A stretch of 64,000 bases of DNA from Paraburkholderia youngii (GTDB lineage: Bacteria > Pseudomonadota > Gammaproteobacteria > Burkholderiales > Burkholderiaceae). Where the stretch lies: assembly GCF_013366925.1 (NCBI RefSeq), contig NZ_JAALDK010000001.1:5015165-5079164 (forward strand). Direction: 5' to 3'. Below are positions 15,908 through 25,198 of the stretch, one piece after another (position 1 is the stretch's first letter; the number at the start of each line of letters is the position of its first letter). The notes below the pieces were generated by a model, which worked only from the letters and a program-made list of their open reading frames with translations, was not told the origin of the DNA and searched no databases. The position numbers and the translations under genes were made by a program.

Positions 15908-18406
15908 ATGCCGTGGTTCATCCTGGCGCTCGTCGTCGCCGCATTCGCTCTCGTCTACGTTCACGCGCGCGCCTCGTGGTGGCTCGCGGCGCTGATCGTC
16001 TGGGTCGCGGCCGCGTACCTGAGCGGCGCGGCCGGCCCGCTGCTGACGACCCTGCTCGCGATCGTGTTCGTGCTCCCCGCCCTCGTGCTGACGATCAAGC
16101 CGCTGCGCCGCGCATGGCTCGCGAAACCGGTGCTCGACACGTTCCGCAAGATCCTGCCTGAGATGTCGCCGACCGAGCGCGACGCGATCGAAGCCGGCAC
16201 GGTGTGGTGGGACGCCGAGCTGTTCTCGGGCCGCCCGCACTGGGACACGCTGCTCGGCTACGGCCCTGCCACGCTCAGCGCCGAAGAACAGGCGTTTCTC
16301 GACGTCGAATGCGAGCAGCTGTGCGACCTCGCGAACGACTGGGAAACCACGATGGTCTGGCAGGACCTGTCGCCGCAAACGTGGCAGTTCATCAAGCAGC
16401 ACGGCTTTCTCGGCATGATCATTCCGAAGCAGTACGGCGGCAAACAGTTCTCCGCGTACGCGCATTCGCAGGTGATCATGAAGCTCGCGACGCGCTGCAC
16501 GGCCGCCGCCGTCTCGGTGATGGTGCCGAACTCGCTCGGCCCCGCCGAGCTGCTGATGCGCTACGGCACCGACGCGCAGAAGAACCACTATCTGCCGCGT
16601 CTCGCGCGCGGCGAGGAAATCCCCTGCTTCGCGCTGACGAGCCCGTATGCCGGTTCCGACGCCGCTGCGATTCCCGATGTCGGCATCGTCTGCAACGGCA
16701 TGCACGAGGGTCGCGAGACGCTCGGCTTTCGCGTCACGTGGGACAAGCGCTACATCACGCTCGGGCCGATCGCGACCGTGCTCGGCCTCGCGTTCCGCGC
16801 GCTCGATCCCGACCATCTGCTCGGCGCGAACGACGAACCCGGCATCACCTGCGCGCTGATTCCGACCAACCACCCTGGCGTGAATATCGGCCGCCGTCAC
16901 TGGCCGTTGAACGCGGTGTTCCAGAACGGCCCGAACTCGGGCAAGGACGTGTTCATTCCGCTCGACTGGGTGATCGGCGGACGCGCGCAGGTCGGCAACG
17001 GCTGGCGCATGCTGATGGAGTGTCTGGCGGCAGGCCGCGCGATCTCGCTGCCGTCGTCGAATGTCGGGATGGCGAAGGTCGCGGTCCGCAGCACCGGCGC
17101 GTACGCGGCGATTCGCCGCCAGTTCCGCGCCGCCGTCGGCAAGTTCGAGGGCGTGCAGGAAGCGCTCGGCCGCATGGGCGGCAACCTGTACGTGATGGAC
17201 GCCGCACGCCGCCTGTCCGCGCTGGCGGTCGATCTCGGCGAAAAGCCGTCGGTCATTTCGGCGATCGCCAAATATCACATCACCGAGCGCGCGCGCAGCG
17301 TCATCAACGACGGCATGGACGTCGTCGCCGGCAAGGGTATTTGCATGGGGCCGTCGAATTTTCTGGCGCGCGCGTATCAGCAGATGCCGATCTCGGTCAC
17401 CGTCGAAGGCGCGAACATTCTGACGCGCTGCCTGATCATCTTCGGCCAGGGCGCGATCCGCTGCCACCCGTACGTGCTGAAGGAAATGACGGCGACGCGC
17501 GAGCCCGATCGCGCGAAGGCCTTGCGCGAATTCGACGCGGCCTTCTTCGGTCACGTGAACTTCACGGTATCGACCGTGCTACGCAGCGCCGTGTATGGGC
17601 TGACCGGCGGCGCGCTGATCGCGAAGCCACGCCGCGCGTATGCGCCGCTGCAGGCGTACTACCGCGCGGCGACGCGCCTGTCGACCGTATTCGCGCTGCT
17701 CGCCGACGTGTCGATGCTGATGCTGGGCGGCGATCTGAAGCGCCGTGAACGCATCTCGGGACGCCTCGGCGACGTGCTGTCGCAACTGTTCCTGATCTCG
17801 GCCACGCTGAAGCGTTTCGAGGACGACGGGCGTCAGCGGGACGACCTGCCGCTCGTGCGCTGGGGCGTCGAAGATGCGCTGTACAAGGCGCAGCATGCGC
17901 TCGACGGCGTGCTCGCGAACTATCCGAACCGGCTCGCCGCGACGCTCGTGCGCGTGCTTGCGTTCCCGTTCGGCCTGCCGCATCGCGAGCCGTCGGACCG
18001 CCTCGGCAGCGAGATCGCCGAACTGATGCAGACGCCCGGCGCCGCGCGCGAGCGGCTCGTCGCCGATTCTTACGTGCCGCATCCCGACGTCGACGCGCTC
18101 GGCTACGGCGAGCTCGTGTTCGCGCTGAATCCGCAGTTCACGCTAATCGAGCACAAGCTGCGCGACGCGGTCAAACAGGGCCTGCTCGATCCGCTGCCGC
18201 AAAGCCTGCCGCAGCTCGCCGCATGGACCGATGCGGCGCAACGCCAGGGCCTGATCGACGCCGACGAGCGGCGCGTGCTCGACGACTACGCGCGCTACGG
18301 CGCGCAGGTCGTCAAGGTCGACGATTTCCCGGCCGATTTCGACCTGCTCGCGAGCTTGCAACAGCGCAAGCAGGCGCTCGAAAAGGCGCTGGATCTCGCG
18401 GCCTGA
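15908..18406 (+). CDS. fadE: Acyl-CoA dehydrogenase, FadE type
   Basis: At 832 residues it matches the large FadE form of E. coli (814). An N-terminal hydrophobic region (MPWFILALVVAAFALVYVHARASWWLAALIVWVAAAYL) anchors it to the membrane. The acyl-CoA dehydrogenase core follows (GFLGMIIPKQYGGKQFSAYAHSQV; PCFALTSPYAGSDAAAIPD; AGRAISLPSSNVGMAKVAVRSTGAYAAIRRQF), then the FadE-specific C-terminal helical domain. It catalyses the first, FAD-dependent step of beta-oxidation, passing electrons to ETF. The ATG has an AGGAGG site. It is the second gene of the operon, 125 bases after the TetR gene. Confidence 0.94.
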   Translation: MPWFILALVVAAFALVYVHARASWWLAALIVWVAAAYLSGAAGPLLTTLLAIVFVLPALVLTIKPLRRAWLAKPVLDTFRKILPEMSPTERDAIEAGTVWWDAELFSGRPHWDTLLGYGPATLSAEEQAFLDVECEQLCDLANDWETTMVWQDLSPQTWQFIKQHGFLGMIIPKQYGGKQFSAYAHSQVIMKLATRCTAAAVSVMVPNSLGPAELLMRYGTDAQKNHYLPRLARGEEIPCFALTSPYAGSDAAAIPDVGIVCNGMHEGRETLGFRVTWDKRYITLGPIATVLGLAFRALDPDHLLGANDEPGITCALIPTNHPGVNIGRRHWPLNAVFQNGPNSGKDVFIPLDWVIGGRAQVGNGWRMLMECLAAGRAISLPSSNVGMAKVAVRSTGAYAAIRRQFRAAVGKFEGVQEALGRMGGNLYVMDAARRLSALAVDLGEKPSVISAIAKYHITERARSVINDGMDVVAGKGICMGPSNFLARAYQQMPISVTVEGANILTRCLIIFGQGAIRCHPYVLKEMTATREPDRAKALREFDAAFFGHVNFTVSTVLRSAVYGLTGGALIAKPRRAYAPLQAYYRAATRLSTVFALLADVSMLMLGGDLKRRERISGRLGDVLSQLFLISATLKRFEDDGRQRDDLPLVRWGVEDALYKAQHALDGVLANYPNRLAATLVRVLAFPFGLPHREPSDRLGSEIAELMQTPGAARERLVADSYVPHPDVDALGYGELVFALNPQFTLIEHKLRDAVKQGLLDPLPQSLPQLAAWTDAAQRQGLIDADERRVLDDYARYGAQVVKVDDFPADFDLLASLQQRKQALEKALDLAA

Positions 18407-18552
18407 CGCGCGCGCTCACGCAGAAAAAACTACCGATGCGGCGCGGCAAACCGTACCCGAGTCACGCAACTCAAGGCACACTGACACACGTCCGGCGCCC
18501 CTGAAACATCGATGGGGCTGCCCGAAGCGCGTCCAGTGGAGCAACCGATAAC

Positions 18553-19974
18553 ATGAACGACTCCTACCTGAAGTTCGTCAACTCGCCGTTCGGCGGCCGT
18601 CTCGCGCGCTCGCTCGGCCTGCCGAAGCCCGAGGTGCTGCGGCGCTACCGCGCGGACCGGCCCGAGTTCGACGGTCTGATCGCGATCGGCGCGGGCCGCG
18701 AGCCGCGCCTGTTCGACGCGCTCGCGAGTCTGATCGCCAGCATCGGCATGACGAGCGTCGCGCACGAAAGCGCCGGGCTGTGGGTGCCGCTCGCCACTCG
18801 CCACGGCCTGATGACCGGCCGCTTCGAGCCGGCCGAAGCCGGTGCGCCGGGCAAGCTCGCCGCGCTGCTGTTCGACGCGAGCGGTATCGACGACAGCAGC
18901 CAGTTCCAACCGCTGCACGGCTTTTTCCACGACACGCTGCGCTCGCTCGGCAAGTGCGGGCGCATCGTCGTGCTGGGGCGGCCGCCCGAGGCCTGCACGA
19001 GCCCGCGTCAGTGGACCGCCCAGCGCGCGCTCGAAGGGCTCGTGCGTTCGCTCGGCAAGGAAGCGCGTCGCGGCATCACCGCGAATCTCGTGTACGTCGA
19101 GGACGGCTCGGAAAGCGCCATCGACGCGACGCTGCGTTTCTTCCTGTCGCCGCGCTCGGCCTATGTGTCGGGTCAGGTGGTGCGGATCGCGGGCAGCCGC
19201 AACGAAGCGCCGCCGCCCCACGCACCCGCGTTCGACTGGCGCCAGCCGCTCGCCGGGAAGCGTGCGCTCGTCACGGGCGCCGCGCGCGGCATCGGCGCTG
19301 CTATCGCGAGCGTGCTAGCGGCCGAGGGCGCGCATGTGATCGGCGTCGACATTCCGTCCGCGCGCGACGCGCTCGATGCGACGACGCGTCAGCTGAACGG
19401 CAGCGCGCTCTCGTTCGACATCGCCGCGCCCGAAGCACCCGCGCAGATCGCAGCGGCGCTCGATGAGCTCGGCGTCGACATCGTCGTGCACAACGCCGGC
19501 ATCACGAAGGACAAGACCATCGCGAGGATGACCGACGCCGCGTGGCAAAGCGTGATCGACATCAATCTGAGCGCGCAGGAGCGCATCGACGACGCGCTGC
19601 TCGCGGGCGGCATCCTGCGTGATGGCGGGCGCATCGTCGCGGTGTCGTCGATCAGCGGCATCGCGGGCAATGCCGGCCAGACCAACTATGCGACCTCGAA
19701 GGCCGGCGTGATCGGCCGCGTAGAGAGCATGGCGCCGCAACTGCGCGCGCGCGGCATCACGATCAACGCGGTCGCGCCCGGCTTCATCGAAACGCAGATG
19801 ACCGCGAAGATTCCGCTCGCGCTCCGCGAGGCCGGCCGCCGCATGAACTCGATGAGCCAGGGCGGCCAGCCCGTCGACGTCGCGCAAACCATCGCGTGGC
19901 TCGCGCATCCGGGCTCGGCCGGCGTGACGGGCCAGGTCGTGCGCGTGTGCGGTCAAAGCCTGATTGGCGCCTGA
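18553..19974 (+). CDS. High-molecular-weight 3-oxoacyl reductase (FabG-like SDR)
   Basis: The 473-residue protein is about twice the size of ordinary FabG. Residues 1-210 form a degenerate Rossmann-like domain without a glycine-rich motif; residues from about 236 form an active SDR (ALVTGAARGIGAAIASVLAAEGA, HNAGITKDKTIARM, VSSISGIAGNAGQTNYATSKAG with the Ser-Tyr-Lys set, and INAVAPGFIETQMTAKIP). This layout matches the HMwFabG group known from actinobacteria and proteobacteria, which reduces or oxidises 3-ketoacyl/3-hydroxyacyl thioesters. In this operon it could perform the 3-hydroxyacyl-CoA dehydrogenase step. The ATG follows GTGGAG. Confidence 0.88.
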   Translation: MNDSYLKFVNSPFGGRLARSLGLPKPEVLRRYRADRPEFDGLIAIGAGREPRLFDALASLIASIGMTSVAHESAGLWVPLATRHGLMTGRFEPAEAGAPGKLAALLFDASGIDDSSQFQPLHGFFHDTLRSLGKCGRIVVLGRPPEACTSPRQWTAQRALEGLVRSLGKEARRGITANLVYVEDGSESAIDATLRFFLSPRSAYVSGQVVRIAGSRNEAPPPHAPAFDWRQPLAGKRALVTGAARGIGAAIASVLAAEGAHVIGVDIPSARDALDATTRQLNGSALSFDIAAPEAPAQIAAALDELGVDIVVHNAGITKDKTIARMTDAAWQSVIDINLSAQERIDDALLAGGILRDGGRIVAVSSISGIAGNAGQTNYATSKAGVIGRVESMAPQLRARGITINAVAPGFIETQMTAKIPLALREAGRRMNSMSQGGQPVDVAQTIAWLAHPGSAGVTGQVVRVCGQSLIGA

Positions 19975-19988
19975 ACGGGAGCATGGCT

Positions 19989-20924
19989 ATGGACGAACCG
20001 CGTGATCCGTTCGGCAGCCGTCAGCTCGCACCCGCGCCGGGCGGCGACGGCGCGCGGCCGAAAACCGTCGTGATCGAAACGTTGCCCGCGCCGGCGAAGC
20101 TGTACGGGCGCGCGCTGACGGGCATCGTCAAGCGCGGCCGCGAAGCGCGGCTGCCGCCGTTGCGGCTCGTGCGCCCCGCGGTCGCGCTCGAGCCCGGCCC
20201 CGTGTGGCGCTATGCGCGCGTGTGCGGCTTCATTCCCGAGCACGGCGTGCCGCTCACCTACCCGCATCTGCTCGCGTTTCCGCTGCATCTGCTGATGCTG
20301 ACCGACCCCGCGTTTCCGTGGCCCGCGCTCGGTCTCGTGCATCTGGCCAATCACGTGCGGCTGCGCCGGCCGCTCGCCTACAAGGATCTATTGCGCATCG
20401 AGGTCGAATTCGGCGCGCTGTTGCGTCACGACAAGGGCCAGGCGTTCGTCGTGCATACGCGCATCTATCGACGCGGCGAGGCGGTGTGGGACGGCGACAG
20501 CATCTATCTGAAGCGCGCGGTGCCGGCGCTCGGCCACCCGCTCGAAGCGCTGACGCTCGGCCCCGACGCGCTGCAACGGATCGCGCGCTGGCAGCTCGCG
20601 CCGCAACTGGGCCGCGACTACGCGAGCGTGTCCGGCGACTACAACCCGATCCACCTCAGCGCGTTGTCGGCGAAGGCGTTCGGCTTTCCGCGCGCGATCG
20701 CGCATGGCATGTGGACGCTTGCGCGCGCCGCGTCGTCGCTGCAGCCGCCGAAGCCGCTCGCCGAAGCGACGCTCGCCGCCGAGTTCAAGCTGCCGATGCT
20801 GCTGCCCGGCGAAGCGTCGCTGTGGAGCGCCTCGCCTTCGCTGATCGAGCGCGATCTCGAGGTGCGCGATATCGCCGGGGTCAAGCCGCATTTGCGCGCG
20901 CGCATGCAGTGGCGGCTGCTGTGA
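19989..20924 (+). CDS. MaoC-family (R)-hydratase
   Basis: The 311-residue protein is a double hot-dog MaoC protein. The C-terminal half carries the hydratase-2 motif SGDYNPIHLSALSAKAFGFPRAIAHGMW with catalytic Asp and His. The N-terminal half is a degenerate hot-dog. It should hydrate trans-2-enoyl-CoA to (R)-3-hydroxyacyl-CoA, which pairs with the FabG-like enzyme upstream. Two ATGs are available at 19983 and 19989; the GGGAG site is well spaced only for the second. The gene starts 14 bases after the FabG stop. Confidence 0.85.
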   Translation: MDEPRDPFGSRQLAPAPGGDGARPKTVVIETLPAPAKLYGRALTGIVKRGREARLPPLRLVRPAVALEPGPVWRYARVCGFIPEHGVPLTYPHLLAFPLHLLMLTDPAFPWPALGLVHLANHVRLRRPLAYKDLLRIEVEFGALLRHDKGQAFVVHTRIYRRGEAVWDGDSIYLKRAVPALGHPLEALTLGPDALQRIARWQLAPQLGRDYASVSGDYNPIHLSALSAKAFGFPRAIAHGMWTLARAASSLQPPKPLAEATLAAEFKLPMLLPGEASLWSASPSLIERDLEVRDIAGVKPHLRARMQWRLL

Positions 20925-21000
20925 GCCGCGAGCGCGCCGTTCGTAGCGTTTGCATCGTTTGCTTCCACCAATAATCTGGGTACGACCCAAGGAGCCGAGC

Positions 21001-22302
21001 ATGTCCCACCCGCAACCCGCCGTGCGCCGCGTCGCCGTCATCGGGGGCAACCGGATTCCGTTTGCGCGCTCGAACACCGCGTACGCGAGCGCATCGAATC
21101 AGGACATGCTGACCTTCACGCTGCAAGGGCTGGTCGATCGCTACGACCTGCACGGCGTGCGTCTCGGCGAAGTCGCGGCGGGCGCGGTGATCAAGCATTC
21201 GCGCGACTTCAACCTGACGCGCGAGTCCGTGCTGTCCACCACGCTCGCGAAGGAAACCCCCGCCTACGACGTGCAGCAGGCCTGCGGCACCGGCCTCGAA
21301 GCGGCGCTCCTCGTCGCCAATAAGATCGCGCTCGGGCAGATCGACGCGGGCATCGCGGGCGGCGTCGATACCGCGTCCGATGCGCCGATCGGCGTCAACG
21401 AGCGGATGCGCAAGATCCTGCTAGAAGCGAATCGCGGCAAGAGCACCGGGCAACGTGTTGCCGCGCTCAGCAGGCTGCGGCCCGGCATGTTCTTCAAGCC
21501 GCTGTTGCCGCGCAACGTCGAGCCGCGCACCGGGCTGTCGATGGGCGAGCATTGCGAGCTGATGGCCAAGCGCTGGAACGTCTCGCGCGAGGCGCAGGAC
21601 GTGCTCGCGTACGAGAGCCATCGCAAGCTCGCCGAGGCGTATGCGCGCGGCTTCGTCAACGATCTGATGACGCCGTACAAAGGCCTCGCGCGCGACAACA
21701 ACCTGCGCGCCGACCTGTCGCTCGAAAAGCTGTCGAACCTGAAGCCGGTGTTCGACCGCGACGCCGGCACGCTGACCGCCGGCAACTCGACGCCGCTGAC
21801 CGACGGCGCATCCGCGGTACTGCTCGCGAGCGAAGCATGGGCGGCCGAGCGCGGCTTGCCGGTGCTCGCGTATCTGAGCTGGTCGGAAACCGCGGCGGTC
21901 GACTTTTTCGACAAGCAGGAAGGCCTGTTGATGGCGCCCGCCTACGCGGTGCCGCGCATGCTCGCGCGCGCCGGCCTCGCGTTGCAGGACTTCGATTTCT
22001 ATGAAATCCATGAAGCGTTCGCGGCCCAGGTGTTGTGCACGCTCGCGGCATGGCAGGATGACGAATATTGCCGCACGCAGCTTGGCCTCGCCGGCCCGCT
22101 CGGGTCGATCGATCGCACCAAGCTCAACGTGAACGGCGGTTCGCTCGCGACCGGCCATCCGTTTGCGGCGACGGGCGGACGTATCGTCGCCGCGCTCGCG
22201 AAGATGCTGGCGCAACTCGACAAACCGGCTGGCGGCGCACGCGGGCTGATCTCGATCTGCGCGGCGGGCGGCCAGGGGGTCGTCGCGATTCTGGAACGCT
22301 AG
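21001..22302 (+). CDS. fadI: Acetyl-CoA acyltransferase (thiolase, FadI type)
   Basis: The 433-residue thiolase shows the nucleophilic cysteine in VQQACGTGLEAAL, the His of FYEIHEAFAAQVL, GGSLATGHPFAATGGR, and the C-terminal CAAGGQG with the second catalytic cysteine. Length and the FAR-SNTAYASASNQDM start resemble FadI more than the short FadA/PhaA thiolases. It cleaves 3-ketoacyl-CoA to acetyl-CoA and a shortened acyl-CoA. The ATG at 21001 has an AAGGAG site. It follows the MaoC gene by 76 bases. Confidence 0.92.
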   Translation: MSHPQPAVRRVAVIGGNRIPFARSNTAYASASNQDMLTFTLQGLVDRYDLHGVRLGEVAAGAVIKHSRDFNLTRESVLSTTLAKETPAYDVQQACGTGLEAALLVANKIALGQIDAGIAGGVDTASDAPIGVNERMRKILLEANRGKSTGQRVAALSRLRPGMFFKPLLPRNVEPRTGLSMGEHCELMAKRWNVSREAQDVLAYESHRKLAEAYARGFVNDLMTPYKGLARDNNLRADLSLEKLSNLKPVFDRDAGTLTAGNSTPLTDGASAVLLASEAWAAERGLPVLAYLSWSETAAVDFFDKQEGLLMAPAYAVPRMLARAGLALQDFDFYEIHEAFAAQVLCTLAAWQDDEYCRTQLGLAGPLGSIDRTKLNVNGGSLATGHPFAATGGRIVAALAKMLAQLDKPAGGARGLISICAAGGQGVVAILER

Positions 22303-22337
22303 CGCGGCAGCGGATACCAACATCTCAGGAGCAACCG

Positions 22338-24128
22338 ATGATCGAGCCCACCCAGGCGCCGCAGCACGTGCCGGATCCAGGCGGCACACAGGTGCCAAGC
22401 CCGGTGCCAAATCCGGCGCCAAACCCCGCGCCGAACACCGACGGCATCTGGTATGCGTCCTACCCGGACGACGTGCCGCGCGACATCGACGTCACGCAAT
22501 ACGAATCGCTCGATCAGTTCTTCGACGAATGCACCGCGCAGTTCCGCGAGCGCGTCGCGTACGTCAGCGTCGGCGCGAGCCTGACGTACGGCGAGCTGGC
22601 CCGCAAGGCGAGCGCGTTCGCGGCCTACCTGCAAAGCATCGGCGTGGAGCCTGGCGAGCGCGTCGCGATCATGCTGCCTAACACGTTCCAGTATCCGGTC
22701 GCACTGTTCGGCGCGATCAAGGCGGGGGCCGTAGTCGTCAACGTGAATCCGCTCTACACGGTGCGCGAACTCGCGCACCAGCTAAAGGACAGCGGCGCGC
22801 AGACGATCGTCGTGTTCGAAAACTTCGCGAAGACGCTCGAAGACGCCTTGCCCGGCACCAGGGTGCGCAACGTGATCGTGACCGGCCTCGGCGATCTGCT
22901 CGCCGACGGCGTGAATCTGAAGGGCCACCTGCTCAATTTCATGCTGCGTCACGTGAAAAAGATGGTGCCCGCCTACACGCTGCCGCAGGCTGTGCCGCTG
23001 CTGAAAGCGCTTTCGGTCGGTTACGAGCGGCCGCACACGCCGGTGCGCGCGAGCCACGAAGACATCGCGTTCCTGCAATACACGGGCGGCACGACCGGCG
23101 TCGCGAAAGGCGCGATGCTCACGCACCGGAACATCATCGCCAATCTGCTGCAGGCGAAGGCGTGGGCCGCGGGGCAACTGTCCGGCGAAGGAGAAACGGT
23201 GCTCACGCCGCTGCCGCTCTATCACATCTACTCGCTGACCGTGAACGCGCTGATCTTCATGGGGCTCGGCGGGCGCAACATCCTGATCGCGAATCCGCGC
23301 GACATGAAGCGCGTGATGATGATCCTGCGTCACGAAAAATTCACCGGCATGACCGCGGTCAACACGCTCTATAACGCGTTCCTCGACAACGAGGAATTCT
23401 GCCGACGCGACTTCTCGGACCTGAAGCTCGCGATGGCGGGCGGCATGGCGACGCAGAAGAGCGTCGCGGAGCGCTTCAAGGCGGTGACGGGCAAGCCGAT
23501 CGTCGAAGGCTACGGGCTGACCGAGTGCTCGCCGATCGTGTCGATGAATCCGGTCGATCTGCGCGACTTCGAAGGCTCGATCGGCTTGCCCGCGCCGTCC
23601 ACGCAGGTGCGCTTCAGGAAAGACGACGGCAGCTGGGCCAATATCGGCGAGGCGGGCGAGCTGTGCGTGAAGGGCCCGCAGGTGATGAAGGGCTACTGGA
23701 ACCGCCCCGACGAAACCGCGAAGGTGATCGACGACGACGGCTGGCTCGCAACCGGCGACATCGGCGTAATGGACTCGCGCGGCTTTATCCGTCTGATCGA
23801 TCGCAAGAAGGACATGATCCTCGTGTCGGGCTTCAACGTGTATCCGAACGAAATCGAGGATGTGATCGCCGCGCATCCGGACGTGCGCGAAGTGGCGGCG
23901 ATCGGCGTGCCCGATCCCGCGCAGGGCGAGCGCGTGAAGGTGTTCATCGTGCGGCGCACGCCGACACTGACCGCCGAGCAGGTGATCGCGTACTGCCGCA
24001 AGAATCTGACTGGCTACAAGGTGCCGAAGCTCGTGGAGTTTCGCGACGAGCTGCCGCAAACCAATGTCGGGAAAATTCTGCGCCGTGCGTTGCGCGACGA
24101 GGAACTCGCGAAACAGGGGTCTGCCTGA
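22338..24128 (+). CDS. fadD: Long-chain fatty acid-CoA ligase
   Basis: The 596-residue protein belongs to the AMP-forming ANL superfamily. It shows the P-loop YTGGTTGVAKGAMLTHRN, VEGYGLTECSPIVSMNP, and the C-terminal GWLATGDIGVMDSRGFIRLIDRKKDMILVSGFNVYPNEIEDVI. The last block matches the FACS signature of FadD proteins. An unusual N-terminal Pro-rich insert (VPDPGGTQVPSPVPNPAPNPAPN) precedes the conserved domain. It activates fatty acids for the preceding enzymes. ATG 22338 has a GGAG site; earlier in-frame starts overlap the thiolase and were rejected. Confidence 0.94.
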   Translation: MIEPTQAPQHVPDPGGTQVPSPVPNPAPNPAPNTDGIWYASYPDDVPRDIDVTQYESLDQFFDECTAQFRERVAYVSVGASLTYGELARKASAFAAYLQSIGVEPGERVAIMLPNTFQYPVALFGAIKAGAVVVNVNPLYTVRELAHQLKDSGAQTIVVFENFAKTLEDALPGTRVRNVIVTGLGDLLADGVNLKGHLLNFMLRHVKKMVPAYTLPQAVPLLKALSVGYERPHTPVRASHEDIAFLQYTGGTTGVAKGAMLTHRNIIANLLQAKAWAAGQLSGEGETVLTPLPLYHIYSLTVNALIFMGLGGRNILIANPRDMKRVMMILRHEKFTGMTAVNTLYNAFLDNEEFCRRDFSDLKLAMAGGMATQKSVAERFKAVTGKPIVEGYGLTECSPIVSMNPVDLRDFEGSIGLPAPSTQVRFRKDDGSWANIGEAGELCVKGPQVMKGYWNRPDETAKVIDDDGWLATGDIGVMDSRGFIRLIDRKKDMILVSGFNVYPNEIEDVIAAHPDVREVAAIGVPDPAQGERVKVFIVRRTPTLTAEQVIAYCRKNLTGYKVPKLVEFRDELPQTNVGKILRRALRDEELAKQGSA

Positions 24129-24225
24129 CGGGAATAAGCATTGCTTCAATGCGTTATAGCTTTGTTGCTTTGCGTTATTGCCTTGCATGTTGCATGAGCG
24201 GCCGCGTCACTTTCTGGAGAAATGC

Positions 24226-25191
24226 ATGAAGCACCGCATGTCCGCCCGTTCGCATCGTCTGCGACCCCGCTTGCGACCCCGCTTGGGACCCCGCATGCTG
24301 CCGGGTGCGCTGCTCGTCATGCTCGCCCTGCTTTCGGGACCGATGGCGTTCGCGCAGAACGACGACCGTCCGCCCCCGCTCGACACCGCGAGCGCGGTCA
24401 AGCCGCCCACCACGCCGCCCGCGCAGGTCGGCAAGCTGACGCTCGACCAGCAGGTCAAATGGCTGCGTGCCGCGCAGCAAAGCGGCACTCTCGAAAAACT
24501 CGACGACGCGCAACTGGTCGCGCTGTTCAAATCGCTCGATCCGCTGACGCTGCCGCGCTATATCAAGGAAGGGCCGAACGGCTACCCGTCGTACGAGTTC
24601 ACGATGTCGCGCTCCGAACGCATTCGCGGCATCTGGCCCGACAAGCCCGATCACATGCTCGTGCGCGTCGCGCACGACCCGCTGCGCATCTACGCGAAGT
24701 GGTTGCCCGACGGCGCGCACGCGGGCCAGGAAATCATCTACGACGAGTCGAAACGCAGCGACGAAACGTTTGGCCACCTCGGCGGCATCATGAACGTGAT
24801 GCCGTTGTGGACGTCGCTGACCGGCGCGCTCGCACGCTCGCAATCGAATCACAGCCTGCGCGATCTCGGCACCGAGTACGTGGCCGACCAATACCTGAAT
24901 GAAGGGAAAAAATACAGTCAGACCGGCTTGCCGCGTTCGGTGCAGATCGAAGTGAAGACCATCGACGATGTGCGCGTCGTCGCGTTCACATTCGAAACAC
25001 CGGTCGGCCAGCCGCAGTTCTACGCGAAAAAGGAAACGCTCGGGCTCGATTTGCGGCATCCGTTCTTTCGCACCATCGAGTCTTACGACAACGACGGCAA
25101 GATTTTCGAGCAGATCGTGTTCGAGAGCATCACGCCGAAGACGTTCGACGATTCGACCTTCGATCCGAGCAACAAGGACTATAAGTTCTAG
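24226..25191 (+). CDS. DUF1571 family exported protein
   Basis: The 321-residue protein has a long basic n-region with a repeated LRPR motif, a hydrophobic core (ALLVMLALLSGPMAFA) and a likely cleavage site before QNDD. The mature protein contains the DUF1571 layout: YEFTMSRSERIRGIWPDKPDHMLVRVAHDPLRIYAKWLPDGAHAGQEIIYDESK, a fold related to outer-membrane lipoprotein-sorting proteins (LolA-like) by secondary structure. It follows fadD by 97 bases and may be the last gene of the operon, perhaps handling lipids at the envelope. That role is inference. ATG 24226 has a TGGAGA site. Confidence 0.8.
   Translation: MKHRMSARSHRLRPRLRPRLGPRMLPGALLVMLALLSGPMAFAQNDDRPPPLDTASAVKPPTTPPAQVGKLTLDQQVKWLRAAQQSGTLEKLDDAQLVALFKSLDPLTLPRYIKEGPNGYPSYEFTMSRSERIRGIWPDKPDHMLVRVAHDPLRIYAKWLPDGAHAGQEIIYDESKRSDETFGHLGGIMNVMPLWTSLTGALARSQSNHSLRDLGTEYVADQYLNEGKKYSQTGLPRSVQIEVKTIDDVRVVAFTFETPVGQPQFYAKKETLGLDLRHPFFRTIESYDNDGKIFEQIVFESITPKTFDDSTFDPSNKDYKF
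24261..24296 (+). repeat. Three 12-bp repeats inside signal-peptide region
   Basis: Two identical copies of GCGACCCCGCTT and a third with three changes follow in tandem. They encode repeated Leu/Gly-(Arg/Gly)-Pro-Arg in the basic n-region of the DUF1571 signal peptide. Being a multiple of three, copy changes would lengthen or shorten the n-region without a frameshift. Confidence 0.8.
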
Positions 25192-25198
25192 CCGGGTT

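Noticed and set aside
15812..17554. 580-codon minus-strand open frame opposite fadE
   Set aside because: Antisense shadow; the plus-strand FadE match is unambiguous.
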